From Rhodohalobacter sulfatireducens (GTDB lineage: Bacteria; Bacteroidota; Rhodothermia; Balneolales; Balneolaceae), in assembly GCF_022012475.1 (NCBI RefSeq), contig NZ_JAKLWS010000015.1, positions 1-64,000 on the forward strand: DNA of 64,000 nt. The letters run 5' to 3'. The notes under the pieces are model-generated. The model was not told the origin of the DNA. It ran no database searches and worked only from the letters and a program-made list of their open reading frames with translations. This document shows, piece after piece, positions 34,308 through 44,300 of the stretch. The stretch's first letter is position 1, and each line of letters begins with the position of its first letter. The position numbers were made by a program, and so were the translations under genes.

Positions 34308-37029
34308 AGGGAAAAATCATCGTGCATTCAACCGGCTCTTCTGAGGAGTGAGCATCGAACCTCACATTGGTTTCAATTCCGCTTTCAAGCGCCTGGGGTA
34401 TTCCTGAGCGATCCATCCGGCTGAGTTGTTCGTAGGATTGAATGGTTCCATCCGGCTCAACCACAAACAAGTACTCCAGTTCACCACGAATAGATACATC
34501 CTGCGTCCACTCCGGGTAGCTCAGTGAATTCATAAACGATTCCATATCTCCACCCAGGTTGAGGGTGATTCCGGCCGCTTCACAGCTCGGATAATTCCCC
34601 ATCTCTTCCTCGGTTTCCTGTTGATCCTGAACCATCGTTGAATCCCTGACGCCAAGCGAACCTACCGATGGTTTGGAAAGTGTTTCCCGAAGAATTTGTA
34701 CCTGTGGCATGACTGTACTAGCAGAATACTCAGTTTCAATCTCCTGTAAAATGGACCGGGTGCTATCCCAATAAGCACCTTCAAAGGGGTAATTTTCCGT
34801 AATTTCTGGTTCCTTGAATGTCGAATCGGCAATCTGCTGCCAATATTGTTGGCGGGTATCATCTAGAGTGGTATCTGCCAGCATAACCCGTGCTGAGTCT
34901 TTAAGCTCCTCAAACTGGTTTCTTTTTGATTCTATCTCCTGTTGCTCCTCGAACCATTGGCTGAAATCTTCGTCAAATCCGGGTTGATTTCTCCCCTTTT
35001 GCATATATGTTTTGGCTTCGTCCAATAATAAAAAGGGGCGAACCAATTCAGCTTCACTGCTGTCAACCACGATCTCTGAAGCCAGGGCTTGAGCGGAATC
35101 AACTGTAGAATCGCTGACAGCCACGTTCATTCCTGAATCAGATCTGTTTTCATCTTCAATATTTTCAGACGATGGTATCCCCAATCGTTCCGCCAACCGT
35201 TCGGTATAGTTGGAATTAGGGGCTTGTGCTTTCAATTGCTCAAATAAATTTCCCGCTTCTTCCTGTTGATTTAGAAGTAATTTAACTTCAGCAATGGAGT
35301 AGAGAGATCGTATCGCCAGATCCTCATCATATCCTGAATTGGCCACTTTTTGGTAGTAGACCCCGGCACTGTCGGGCATATCCAGTGAGAGAAAGAATAA
35401 ATTTCCGAGCCGGTAGTTGTAGGATTCAATTTCTGCGTACATCTCATTTTTTGCCTCCTGTGAAAATGGAATTTCACTGGTGTCAATTGTGGGTTGGATC
35501 CCCGTAGCTCTGAGATCTACAGAGTTATCTTCGCTTGAATCATCTTCAGCTGCACGAACTTGGTCGAACCTGCTGCCACTTACTACCGATCTTCGTCGCC
35601 AGTTATCTGCTAAGGGGCGATCGCCCCATATTGCCTGGAACTGTAAACTTGCATCGGCAAGACGTGTGGCACTTTCAATATTCAGAAACCCATATTCAGT
35701 AGTAGTTGCTGCCTGAGCCGGCTCTTGAGATTGATCAGCCACTAGCATTTGATCCCTCTGATCCTGGATTTCCTCGAGCTCTTCCTCCATCTTTTCCAGC
35801 TCCTGCTGACGTAACTCATCCAGAAATGCCTCCAACTCTTCCTCATCCAATTCCGCAAGGTTCAGCAAGCTGTCTCTCCTTGAAATGTTCTCTTTTATAG
35901 ACACATATTCGCCATACGAACGGGCCAGTTCCCGGGCGTTAAAATCATCATCTAAAAGTGACTCATCCACTCTCTGCGATGCAGCAGAATCAAAATAAGC
36001 AGCTGCCATCCCCAAATCCTCATATTCATCTCGATAGATTTCACCAAGTCCGTAATAAGTTTTTGCAAGTGTAAAATCTGTAGGCGGCTGGATACGATTT
36101 CGAAGTACACTGTTGTAATTTTGAACAGCTGCCGCCTGATCGCCTTTTAATTGCAATGTTCGAGCAATTTCATACTGAAGGTCACTTCGGTACTCCAGGA
36201 ATTTATCGTCTCGCCGCATTCTCTGATAGATAGATACTGCATAATCATAATTCCCGATTTCACGTGATACTTCAGCCTGCTTTCGTATAGCATTAAATTC
36301 AAGGTCAAAGTCTGTCCGTAAATCATTGATTTGCGAATACGAGAAAAGCGCCCGGCTTAACTCATCCATATTTTCAAACACCTGACCCAGTAAAAACCGG
36401 GTTTTGGCTCGTTTTTCCTCTTGCTCTATGCCGGATAGTGACATTTCTAAATAATTGGCAGCCGTCTCCCAGTTTTCCAGTTCGGTATGAAGTTCACCTA
36501 AAGCCAGCTGAGCCTCCGCCCTCCATTTTGGAAGCCAGTTTTCCTCCCCACTCAACTCAAACTCCAAGACCTCAATTCCCTGATCATAATTAGACATCTC
36601 CAGGTAAGTTAAGCCGAGCCAAACGACAGCTTCCTGCCTTTGCTCTCCTTCGGCAATTGTATCCAATTCCTGGAATTTTTCGAGCGCCGCAAAAAAATCG
36701 GAGCGGTGATAGTAGGACTTACCTATAACAAAGAGTGCCGGTACCACAAATTTTGAATTGTCATGATCGCGGAGAATAGCACTTCCCTTTTCAATAGCTT
36801 TATCAAAATCTTCGAGACCTGCATCCGTAGGCGAGGGATGTACACGGATCGGAACTAAAGGGTTAATCTGCGGCTGTTGATTTCGATTTTTCTCTAACCC
36901 GCTGTTATAAAACTTTTTGGCATTATAGAATGTATTATAGTAGGCTGTAAAATTATTCCAACCCTGTTTCAGGCTGCCGCAGCCGGCAAGAAGAAAAACC
37001 AAAACAGTTATTTGAACAATTTTTCTCAC
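34297..37029 (-). CDS. TPR lipoprotein with C-terminal TonB-like domain (PorW/SprE-like)
   Basis: A 910-residue lipoprotein (signal LAGCGS, Cys near 17). The N-terminal half is a run of TPR-like helices (about 30-370), starting with the FTAYYNTFYNAKKFY segment seen in PorW/SprE type IX secretion lipoproteins. A Gln/Glu-rich coiled coil sits near 375-430, and acidic linkers follow. The last ~85 residues resemble a TonB C-terminal domain (LEYLFVVEPDGTIQSYEQL). Similarity suggests a role in cell-envelope secretion or gliding machinery, but no other type IX gene is in the window. Pyruvate kinase is 34 nt upstream. Confidence 0.75.
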   Translation of the reverse strand: MRKIVQITVLVFLLAGCGSLKQGWNNFTAYYNTFYNAKKFYNSGLEKNRNQQPQINPLVPIRVHPSPTDAGLEDFDKAIEKGSAILRDHDNSKFVVPALFVIGKSYYHRSDFFAALEKFQELDTIAEGEQRQEAVVWLGLTYLEMSNYDQGIEVLEFELSGEENWLPKWRAEAQLALGELHTELENWETAANYLEMSLSGIEQEEKRAKTRFLLGQVFENMDELSRALFSYSQINDLRTDFDLEFNAIRKQAEVSREIGNYDYAVSIYQRMRRDDKFLEYRSDLQYEIARTLQLKGDQAAAVQNYNSVLRNRIQPPTDFTLAKTYYGLGEIYRDEYEDLGMAAAYFDSAASQRVDESLLDDDFNARELARSYGEYVSIKENISRRDSLLNLAELDEEELEAFLDELRQQELEKMEEELEEIQDQRDQMLVADQSQEPAQAATTTEYGFLNIESATRLADASLQFQAIWGDRPLADNWRRRSVVSGSRFDQVRAAEDDSSEDNSVDLRATGIQPTIDTSEIPFSQEAKNEMYAEIESYNYRLGNLFFLSLDMPDSAGVYYQKVANSGYDEDLAIRSLYSIAEVKLLLNQQEEAGNLFEQLKAQAPNSNYTERLAERLGIPSSENIEDENRSDSGMNVAVSDSTVDSAQALASEIVVDSSEAELVRPFLLLDEAKTYMQKGRNQPGFDEDFSQWFEEQQEIESKRNQFEELKDSARVMLADTTLDDTRQQYWQQIADSTFKEPEITENYPFEGAYWDSTRSILQEIETEYSASTVMPQVQILRETLSKPSVGSLGVRDSTMVQDQQETEEEMGNYPSCEAAGITLNLGGDMESFMNSLSYPEWTQDVSIRGELEYLFVVEPDGTIQSYEQLSRMDRSGIPQALESGIETNVRFDAHSSEEPVECTMIFPFNL

Positions 37030-37062
37030 GGTATGATAACGCCGGAGCTTCCTCCAACGTAT

Positions 37063-38502
37063 TTATTGATCTGAAATGGTACTGACCTTGATCATATTTG
37101 TACGCCCGCGCTTGGCAAGTGGCATTCCGGTGGCTATAATAACCCGGTCTCCATCCATCACCAATCCGTTTTCGAGCAGATAATCTTCCATCATTTTTAC
37201 ACTCATATCAGTGTCAAAAATTTCATCGAGGCGAACTGAACTCACTCCCCAAACAAGATTTAACTGCCTGCGCACAATCTGGCTTTCAGTAAATGCCACA
37301 ACGGGTACTTTAGGCCTGAATTTTGCAATTCGCCTTGCTGTATTCCCGGAGTGCGTGATGGTACTGATTGCCTTGGCATCAACGTTATCAGCAATGGTTA
37401 CGCATGAATACGCTAACGATTCAATCACCTGTTTTTCCTTCCAATCGGGTTTACGGTATTTCAGGCTGTAGTAAATTGAAGTAGCATTTTGCTCAACCGA
37501 TTTGATAATTTTCTCCATAGTTTGAACAGACTCAACCGGGTATTTACCGGCTGCTGTTTCCCCTGAAAGCATTACAGCATCCGTACCATCAACCACAGCA
37601 TTGGCTACATCTGAACTTTCTGCTCGAGTTGCTCTCGGATTGTTGATCATAGAGTCGAGCATCTGTGTAGCTGTAATCACCGGTTTCCCCGCTATTCGGC
37701 AACGTTCAATTATTTTCTTCTGAACCAATGGAACTTGCTCACTTGGAATTTCAATTCCAAGGTCACCACGTGCAACCATAATACCGTCGGCTTCTTCGAT
37801 AATCTCATCGATCACTTCAACTGCCTCCGGTTTTTCGATTTTTGCGATAATAGCAGCGTTGCTTCCCTTTGCACGAACTCTCGAAATTACATCCTGAACA
37901 TCGCGTGCGGACCGCACGAACGACATTGCAACAAAATCAACCCCTACATCAAGTCCAAATTCAAGATCTTCAATATCTTTTTCAGTGAGTGAAGCCATCG
38001 AAATATCAACATCCGGAAGATTCACTCCCTTTCGTGATTTTAAAACGCCTCCAACAACTACATCTGCAGTAAGTTCAGATCCATTCTTTTCAACAATTTT
38101 AAGCTCTAGAAGCCCGTCATCTACCAAGATCTGGTTTCCTACAATTGCGTCTTCTGCAAGATTCGGATAGTCGATGGGTATCACTTCATTTGTTCCTTCA
38201 ACATTTTCAGTGGTTAGCTTTACCTTTGATCCTCTTTCCACAAACTGCCCACCGTCTTTCATTGAACCAACCCGAATTTTCGGTCCCTGCAGGTCCATCA
38301 AAACCGGAATAGAATATTGGTGTTTTTGTGCTACCTCACGTACATATCCAATTGTACGCTTATGATCTTCGTGTGAGCCGTGAGAAAAGTTAATCCGCAC
38401 CACATTCATCCCAGCATGAAAAAGCTTTTCAATTCCTTCGAATGTGTTGCTGCTTGGACCTAATGTGCAAACTATTTTTGTTCTTCGGGCACTTCCTAAC
38501 AT
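37063..38502 (-). CDS. pyk: Pyruvate kinase
   Basis: A 479-residue glycolytic enzyme that makes ATP and pyruvate from phosphoenolpyruvate and ADP. It shows the substrate and metal segments NFSHGSHEDH, IIAKIEKPEAVE (the signature with the catalytic Lys), GIMVARGDLGIEI and ITATQMLDSM. The lid (B) domain is about 72-170, and the C-terminal domain runs from about 350. Length and motifs are complete. The gene lies just upstream of the TPR lipoprotein gene, 33 nt apart, so the two may be cotranscribed. Confidence 0.97.
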   Translation of the reverse strand: MLGSARRTKIVCTLGPSSNTFEGIEKLFHAGMNVVRINFSHGSHEDHKRTIGYVREVAQKHQYSIPVLMDLQGPKIRVGSMKDGGQFVERGSKVKLTTENVEGTNEVIPIDYPNLAEDAIVGNQILVDDGLLELKIVEKNGSELTADVVVGGVLKSRKGVNLPDVDISMASLTEKDIEDLEFGLDVGVDFVAMSFVRSARDVQDVISRVRAKGSNAAIIAKIEKPEAVEVIDEIIEEADGIMVARGDLGIEIPSEQVPLVQKKIIERCRIAGKPVITATQMLDSMINNPRATRAESSDVANAVVDGTDAVMLSGETAAGKYPVESVQTMEKIIKSVEQNATSIYYSLKYRKPDWKEKQVIESLAYSCVTIADNVDAKAISTITHSGNTARRIAKFRPKVPVVAFTESQIVRRQLNLVWGVSSVRLDEIFDTDMSVKMMEDYLLENGLVMDGDRVIIATGMPLAKRGRTNMIKVSTISDQ

Positions 38503-38650
38503 AAATATGTGTTTGTTATTGAGAAAAATTTTGAATAGATAATATTAATACTGCTAAAGGTAAGCAATTATCACGCAGATTTACTGTTATAATAATGCAA
38601 AGTTCGTCTTTGCTATTATCAAGGACATTACCCCAGGTAAACGCATATTT

Positions 38651-40084
38651 ATGAATTTAACTATAAAGAAGTACAGCCTACTGTTTTTTTTGATCTTTGC
38701 AATGTACATGACGGGTTGTGTACGGTCTTCAAATCCTGATGTGGAGAGAGGATCTACGTTTCGTTTCCAGGATGGATACCCCGAAATCCGTATGTCATCC
38801 ATTGGAATTTTGAGTGAAGATGACGAACCACTAATTGATATAACAACCGATATTGTTCTCGGAAGTTTGATCTATTCTACCAATGATGAGGGAATCCGGA
38901 CGGCAAATGTATCTATTGAGATTCGAATTCTTCAACAAAATGGAGATTTTAATAAAACATTACGCAATGATTTTGTTGTTGAATCTGAATATGATGGAAG
39001 CTACCAAAGCCAGGATGTATTTAGTAATCGGCAGCGCATTGAAGTTGTTCCAGGTCAATTCGAAGTTACGATAACCGTTCTCGATCAATCTTCAGGAAAG
39101 GCCTCAAGCCGTACCAGTGAAGCAGATATACCTGACCCTCAAAACCCGGAAATTAACCTTACAACAATCCGCCTGATGGGTAAACACTCCCCTGAAGAAG
39201 TTGAAAATCCTCAATTTTTCCCAATTACTACATACACGGCATCTTCAGGTTTAGACAGCCTCCAGTTTATGTTCCAGGTGACAAATAATAACATGGAGGA
39301 TCCTCTTACTATCCAATCCCGGCTACTTAAATATGAAGCTGATACGACCGCTGCCCGGCCCATGAATTTTAACAACTATAGCCCTTCTACCCTGCCTTAT
39401 GAGGGAATCGATATGAGAGATCCGGAAGAGATTGATTTTACCACACGTAGATTAGATCAACCCGGAAGTGTTCTCATTGAATTTAAATACGAACAGCTTG
39501 GAAGAGGCACATACCGGTTTGAAGTGGAAACCACCAAAGAAAGTGGTGAAGAGATCTATAAGGCCAGGGACTTTTCAATAAAAAGTGAAAATTACCCAAC
39601 TCTTCAAAATCCCAAGGAACTGGCCGCTCCACTCATTTACCTGATGGACAGAAAAGATCATGAAGAGATGATGGAGATCGAAAACCCGGATTCTCTGAAA
39701 GAAGCCATCGATCGTTTTTGGCTTTCCAATATAGGGAACATGAATAAAGCAAAATCTGTCATTAGCCTTTACTATGAACGTGTGGAACAAGCCAATAAAC
39801 AGTTTACCAATTTCAAGGAGGGTTGGAAGACAGACCTTGGTATGGTCTACATACTGTTTGGCCCGCCCTGGTACGTAGACCGGTATCTCAATACAATGGT
39901 TTGGTCTTACTCTTACGACAGGACTGACCCACGTTATAATTACACTTTTGAAAGGCCACAGATGAGAAACGAGTATTTCCCATTTGATAATTACCTGCTC
40001 CAAAGAAACCAGGGATATTTCAATATCCAGTACAGGCAGATCCAATTGTGGTTATCCGGGAATATTTTAACAACCCGTATTTGA
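38651..40084 (+). CDS. GWxTD-domain lipoprotein
   Basis: A 477-residue exported lipoprotein (signal ending MYMTGC, Cys near 24). The middle part is beta-rich. The C-terminal region carries the GWxTD motif in FKEGWKTDLGMVYILFGPP (near 395) with the following PWYVDRYLN. The domain is known from Bacteroidota, Chlorobi and Acidobacteria as an uncharacterised module often on outer-membrane-associated proteins. Function is unknown. It is transcribed away from pyk and is probably monocistronic. Confidence 0.85.
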   Translation: MNLTIKKYSLLFFLIFAMYMTGCVRSSNPDVERGSTFRFQDGYPEIRMSSIGILSEDDEPLIDITTDIVLGSLIYSTNDEGIRTANVSIEIRILQQNGDFNKTLRNDFVVESEYDGSYQSQDVFSNRQRIEVVPGQFEVTITVLDQSSGKASSRTSEADIPDPQNPEINLTTIRLMGKHSPEEVENPQFFPITTYTASSGLDSLQFMFQVTNNNMEDPLTIQSRLLKYEADTTAARPMNFNNYSPSTLPYEGIDMRDPEEIDFTTRRLDQPGSVLIEFKYEQLGRGTYRFEVETTKESGEEIYKARDFSIKSENYPTLQNPKELAAPLIYLMDRKDHEEMMEIENPDSLKEAIDRFWLSNIGNMNKAKSVISLYYERVEQANKQFTNFKEGWKTDLGMVYILFGPPWYVDRYLNTMVWSYSYDRTDPRYNYTFERPQMRNEYFPFDNYLLQRNQGYFNIQYRQIQLWLSGNILTTRI

Positions 40085-40134
40085 TGCTCCAGAATCGCGC
40101 ATGTTTACAATGTGGGTGATAGAAAAATGGAAAT

Positions 40135-40159
40135 TGGTACAAGTTGCAAACTTGCACCA
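40135..40159. repeat. CAAGTTGCAAACTTG palindrome, copy 2
   Basis: The near-palindrome TGGTaCAAGTTGCAAACTTGcACCA belongs to the family at 20929. Confidence 0.65.
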
Positions 40160-40231
40160 GTATAGTGATCAGTGATCAGCCTTTAAGTGTTTAACTCTCC
40201 AAACTCTTAATAACGGTTTTCTGTTGCTCAA

Positions 40232-40258
40232 CTCGCTCAAGTTTGTAACTTGGGCGAT
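40232..40258. repeat. CTCGCTCAAGTTTGTAACTTGGGCGAT, copy 3
   Basis: Same family as 20929 and 45156, in the same orientation, about 100 bp after copy 2. Confidence 0.65.
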
Positions 40259-40324
40259 TAAAGATTCGAAAGCGGTTGTTCAACCCTTATAATCTCCTTA
40301 CTTGCAGTGACCTCTACCTACAAA

Positions 40325-40353
40325 AAAAGCCCGCCATAAAATGACGGGCTTTT
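40325..40353. terminator. Bidirectional intrinsic terminator
   Basis: AAAAGCCCG-c-CAT/ATG-a-CGGGCTTTT with loop aaa (40325-40353) has A/T tracts on both sides. It serves the bacilliredoxin gene (minus strand) and could also end the GWxTD transcript. Confidence 0.8.
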
Positions 40354-40374
40354 CTAATTTTTTTGAGCGGTTTC

Positions 40375-40827
40375 TCAGTCTTTCTGCTGCTTTTCTTTTA
40401 TAAAAGCTTCGAATACCATCTCTAAATCCTGGGCGACTTCTTGTTTCGTTCGCCCTTCAATTCTGTGCCGGGGGATCATCGCCTTAATTTCACCATCTAC
40501 AAAAAATGCGAATGCAGGTGAAGAAGGTGGGTACTCGCTAAAATATTCACGCGCCCGCGCAGTTGCCTCTTTATCTTGTCCTGCAAATACAGTTACAAGA
40601 TGATCCGGTTTTTCTTCTACATTCTCCAGGGCAATTCCAAGTCCCGGTCGGGCATTGCCGGCGGCGCATCCACATACGGAATTGATCGCCATCAGCATGG
40701 TTCCATTGTTATATTCTTTCATCGCTCGGTCAACATCTTCGGGAGTTTTTAATTCCTCCACTCCAATGTCTGTCAGCTCTTTCCTCATCCAGGAAGTATC
40801 AGGGCCTACGCCAAATCCAAATTGCAT
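40375..40827 (-). CDS. BrxA/BrxB-family bacilliredoxin-like protein
   Basis: A 150-residue thioredoxin-fold protein of the YphP/YqiW family. The CGC motif is in SVCGCAAGNARPG near residue 54. In Bacillus these proteins remove bacillithiol from mixed disulfides. Most of the fold and the TVFAGQDKEATARAREYF stretch match the family. Whether this organism makes bacillithiol is unknown. The gene is separate, with a terminator right after it. Confidence 0.88.
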   Translation of the reverse strand: MQFGFGVGPDTSWMRKELTDIGVEELKTPEDVDRAMKEYNNGTMLMAINSVCGCAAGNARPGLGIALENVEEKPDHLVTVFAGQDKEATARAREYFSEYPPSSPAFAFFVDGEIKAMIPRHRIEGRTKQEVAQDLEMVFEAFIKEKQQKD

Positions 40828-41015
40828 AGTGTACTTTGTTTTGTTGAAATTTATTTGTCAAATATAACGATTAATCATCACATTTCTTACCCACCTGTCT
40901 TTTACTTTTCCTATCGGTATATTCACTAAAATTGATAAAGAAAATGATTTCTTTTTTAGTGTCTCGCTCAGTATCCTAAAGAGTATCCTCAGACACATTC
41001 AACTATTAAGTAATT

Positions 41016-41819
41016 ATGAGTTTCATTCGTACTATCCTTTTATTCATTCTTGGTATTCTGCTTGTAAACTGTTCAGGCCCGGAACAACTTTCCATTTATA
41101 AGGAGAGTCAACCTTTGGAGATTGATGGAAACATCACAAATTGGAATCAATCCGAAACGCTGCTCGATTCAAAAACCGATGTAGATTACTATGCGGCTAT
41201 ATACGATAATAATTTATATCTATTTGTTGATGTTAAAGATCTTATGAAACACAGTGCTATCACGAAGTCTGGTTTAATTGTTTATTTGTCAAACTCAGAG
41301 AATAACCGAAAAAGGACCGGTATTGCATTTCCTCCAGGTTCATACAATCTCCTGAGAGAGTATCCTAATGCTTTTGAGGAATTTACTACCGATATGGAAT
41401 GGTCTCGTGAACCTGAAAATACCGAACTTTTGACTGATCTCAGCGAAGAGATGTACTCATCTGTATTGATTGTTGAGAGACCCGGCAGCTCCAACCATCC
41501 AGAATATGGATTTGTAGATAAATCGCAAATAGAAGTGAATGGCATTGAAGTCGCTGCCAATCGCGATCAGCGACATCTTTCCCTGGAGATGAAAATTCCT
41601 CTCGGAGAAAGCCCTCTTTTTAACTTGTCCGGTGATAACATCTGGCTGGGATTTGCAATAGAACCGCCCGATTTTAATTTCAGAATTGAAAATTCGTCTG
41701 CACCCAGCAGGCAAAGAGAGCGTTACGCGGACCAAAGCCGCCGAGAAGCCAATATGCGGTATGCAATCAGCCGAAATCTTGGTCAGGGTGAAGACTGGTA
41801 CATCATCAACGTGGAATAA
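41016..41819 (+). CDS. Lipoprotein with CBM9/DOMON-like beta-sandwich
   Basis: A 267-residue lipoprotein (signal ending LVNCSG, Cys near 19). After it come LEIDGNITNWNQSETLL and YYAAIYDNNLYLFVDVKD, a pattern of carbohydrate-binding-module-9/DOMON-like domains. The rest is mixed beta, ending in a basic, Arg-rich tail (RQRERYADQSRREANMRYA). Sugar or heme binding is only possible. It stands alone, with a terminator right after the stop. Confidence 0.68.
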   Translation: MSFIRTILLFILGILLVNCSGPEQLSIYKESQPLEIDGNITNWNQSETLLDSKTDVDYYAAIYDNNLYLFVDVKDLMKHSAITKSGLIVYLSNSENNRKRTGIAFPPGSYNLLREYPNAFEEFTTDMEWSREPENTELLTDLSEEMYSSVLIVERPGSSNHPEYGFVDKSQIEVNGIEVAANRDQRHLSLEMKIPLGESPLFNLSGDNIWLGFAIEPPDFNFRIENSSAPSRQRERYADQSRREANMRYAISRNLGQGEDWYIINVE

Positions 41820-41821
41820 AA

Positions 41822-41853
41822 AAAGGCGTTTCCCAAAAATGCGAAACGCCTTT
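41822..41853. terminator. Bidirectional terminator
   Basis: AAAGGCGTTTC/GAAACGCCTTT, a perfect 11-bp stem with a 10-nt loop, lies between the convergent lipoprotein and superoxide dismutase genes. The A-run at 41817-41824 gives the T-tract for the minus strand. Confidence 0.85.
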
Positions 41854-41885
41854 AAACAATCATTACGCTAAGTTAACTAAACTTG

Positions 41886-42494
41886 TTACTTAGCATTTTG
41901 ATAATTCTCTTCAACCTGATCCCAGTCTATAACGTCCCAAATTGCGGCTAAGTAGTCAGGACGTCGGTTTTGGTAATGCAAGTAGTAAGCATGCTCCCAA
42001 ACATCAACACCTAATATTGGTGTTAACCCGTGCATATAGGGACTATCTTGATTTGCAGTTGAAATCACTTTCAGTTCTCCGGAATCATCAACACATAACC
42101 ATCCCCATCCGGATCCAAACTGACCTGCAGCTGTAGATGAAAACTTCTCCTTAAACTTATCGAAGCTGCCGTATTTATCACTTATTGCTTCAGCAAGTTC
42201 TCCGGAAGGTTCTCCGCCACCGTCTGGTGATAATACTGTCCAGAAGAGTTTATGGTTTGCGTATCCACCGCCGTTGTTTATTACTGCTTGGCGAATGTTT
42301 TCAGGAACCTCTTCAATTCTCGTCAATACTTCTTCAATTGGGAGGTCGGCAAATGGATGCCCTTCGAGAGCAGCATTCACTTTGTTTGTATATCCCTGAT
42401 GATGCTTTCCATGATGAATCTCCATCGTTCTTTTGTCAATGCTTGGTTCAAGTGCATCATGTTCATATGGTAATTCAGGAAGTTCGTAAGCCAT
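41886..42494 (-). CDS. sodA: Superoxide dismutase, Mn/Fe family
   Basis: A 202-residue cytoplasmic enzyme that converts superoxide to oxygen and peroxide. Metal-ligand segments are [14 protein letters not shown] (His27), [12 protein letters not shown] and [19 protein letters not shown]. The TANQDSP and GGGxANH patterns are closer to Mn-type than Fe-type enzymes, though the metal cannot be settled from sequence and some such enzymes use both. Convergent with the lipoprotein gene. Confidence 0.96.
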   Translation of the reverse strand: MAYELPELPYEHDALEPSIDKRTMEIHHGKHHQGYTNKVNAALEGHPFADLPIEEVLTRIEEVPENIRQAVINNGGGYANHKLFWTVLSPDGGGEPSGELAEAISDKYGSFDKFKEKFSSTAAGQFGSGWGWLCVDDSGELKVISTANQDSPYMHGLTPILGVDVWEHAYYLHYQNRRPDYLAAIWDVIDWDQVEENYQNAK

Positions 42495-42706
42495 TATATT
42501 ATCTTTAGTTTTTTTAATTAAGATTTAATTCTCTAACACATTGATGTTAAATGTGTTATCTGTTATCCATTACATTAGCAATAATAAAAATATCAATCAA
42601 AAACGTTCCAATTTTTTTAGCTGCACCAGATATTCATTAAACTTCGGAGGAATTGCTCGGTTAATTCTTCTATCTTTAGTTTTTCGAAATTTTAATCAAC
42701 TATTTT

Positions 42707-44161
42707 ATGAAGTACGATTACGATGTAATCATTATTGGCAGTGGCCCGGCAGGTTTCTCCTGTGCAATGCAAAGCACAAAATTTGATAAAAAAGTGTTGA
42801 TCGTAGAAGCAAGCGAAGAGAATCTCGGGGGCTCCTGGATTAACAAGGGAACCGTTCCAAGTAAAGCACTACGGGCAGCCGCCAAGCTAATACAGTCTTT
42901 TCACTCTCAATTCGGTGACGAACGAGGCAGAAAACCATTCGAGCGTTTTAGGATGGAAGATATTATGGATTACAAACGTCCCATTCTTGAGAGTAAAAAC
43001 AAGAAAGTAAAGGATGATATCGTTAAAAATGAGGTGGATACAGCCAATGGATGGGGAAAAATTATTGATGCAAATACTGTAGAGGTTTTTAAACAAGGTG
43101 AGGATACTAAGACTTATACCGGTAAAAACATTTTAGTTTCGACGGGTAGTCGTCCATCGGCCCCTCAAAATGTGAATATCGACAAAACAAAAGTCTTGGA
43201 TTATGCATCCATTCTAGATATTACACACATTCCGCGCCGGTTAGTAATTGTTGGAAGTGGAATTATAGCATTTGAATACGCAACCATTTTTGCTGCTCTT
43301 GGAACACGCGTCACGGTTTTAAGTGATCTCAGTGAAATATTACCATTCCTGGACCACGAAATTAAAAACGCAATGTTCAAGTCCATTCAGAAAAAGAACA
43401 TACAGATCTTTAACAATATCTCGATAGAGAATATATCGAGTAACGACCTCAGAACCTGCGAAGAGGTGTTGTTCAAAACCAAAGAGAATAATCGATTGCA
43501 AGTTGTGGAAACCGACCACGTTCTTTACATCGGTGGTAAGATTCCTAATACCGATAACCTTGGACTTGAAGAACTTGGCATTGAGCGGGATAAGGCCGGA
43601 TACATGAAAGTGGACGGAAAGTATCGTACAAATGTCCCAAATATTTACGCTGCAGGTGATGTAATTGGGTATCCTGCTCTTGCATCCGCTTCATTCCTGC
43701 AGGGACGACTCGCATCCTGCGAAATGTTTGGAAGCAAAGCCATAGCTGAAATGAGTGATACAAGTATGCCATATGGAATTTACTCCATACCCGAAATTTC
43801 CGGTATCGGTTTAACAGAAGAACAAGCAGAAGAGCTAAATATTGATGTGACAGTTGGCCGAGCTTATTACTCCAATCTCACCCGTGCCGATCTGAACCAC
43901 GAAACAGATGGGATTCTAAAGTTAGTTTTCAGAACTGATAATTTAAAACTGCTCGGGGTTCACATATTCGGCGAACAAGCTACAGATATGATCCATCTTG
44001 GGCAGAGTATCATGGCTCACAACGACAATATTAAATATTTCATCGAGCGCGTTCTGAACTACCCTACATACACCGAGGCGTATAAAATTGCGGCCTTTAA
44101 CGGTTTGAACCGTGTTCACAAAGCAGGTGTGAAGTACAAGAAGATTTTGAACAAGAGTTAA
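42707..44161 (+). CDS. sthA: Soluble NAD(P)+ transhydrogenase-like flavoprotein
   Basis: A 484-residue FAD flavoprotein of the dihydrolipoamide dehydrogenase fold. FAD-binding GSGPAGFSCA is near residue 11, the NAD(P) site is GSGIIAFEYATIFAALG, and FAD segment GKIPNTDNLGL and AAGDVIGYP follow. The active-site segment reads GGSWINKGTVPSKALR, so the redox-active cysteine pair is absent, as in SthA transhydrogenases, which move hydride between NADH and NADPH. It is divergent from sodA. Confidence 0.86.
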   Translation: MKYDYDVIIIGSGPAGFSCAMQSTKFDKKVLIVEASEENLGGSWINKGTVPSKALRAAAKLIQSFHSQFGDERGRKPFERFRMEDIMDYKRPILESKNKKVKDDIVKNEVDTANGWGKIIDANTVEVFKQGEDTKTYTGKNILVSTGSRPSAPQNVNIDKTKVLDYASILDITHIPRRLVIVGSGIIAFEYATIFAALGTRVTVLSDLSEILPFLDHEIKNAMFKSIQKKNIQIFNNISIENISSNDLRTCEEVLFKTKENNRLQVVETDHVLYIGGKIPNTDNLGLEELGIERDKAGYMKVDGKYRTNVPNIYAAGDVIGYPALASASFLQGRLASCEMFGSKAIAEMSDTSMPYGIYSIPEISGIGLTEEQAEELNIDVTVGRAYYSNLTRADLNHETDGILKLVFRTDNLKLLGVHIFGEQATDMIHLGQSIMAHNDNIKYFIERVLNYPTYTEAYKIAAFNGLNRVHKAGVKYKKILNKS

Positions 44162-44300
44162 GAATATGCAGAGTCATCGGATGAGTGAAAATGCTTACCT
44201 ATCTTGCAAGCTTATAATACTCATCCGTTGACTGATACAGCTTCAACAGTGTCTACCCGTCTGACCGCTTTGAGCGTTCTGACGGATATTTATTTGGAAA

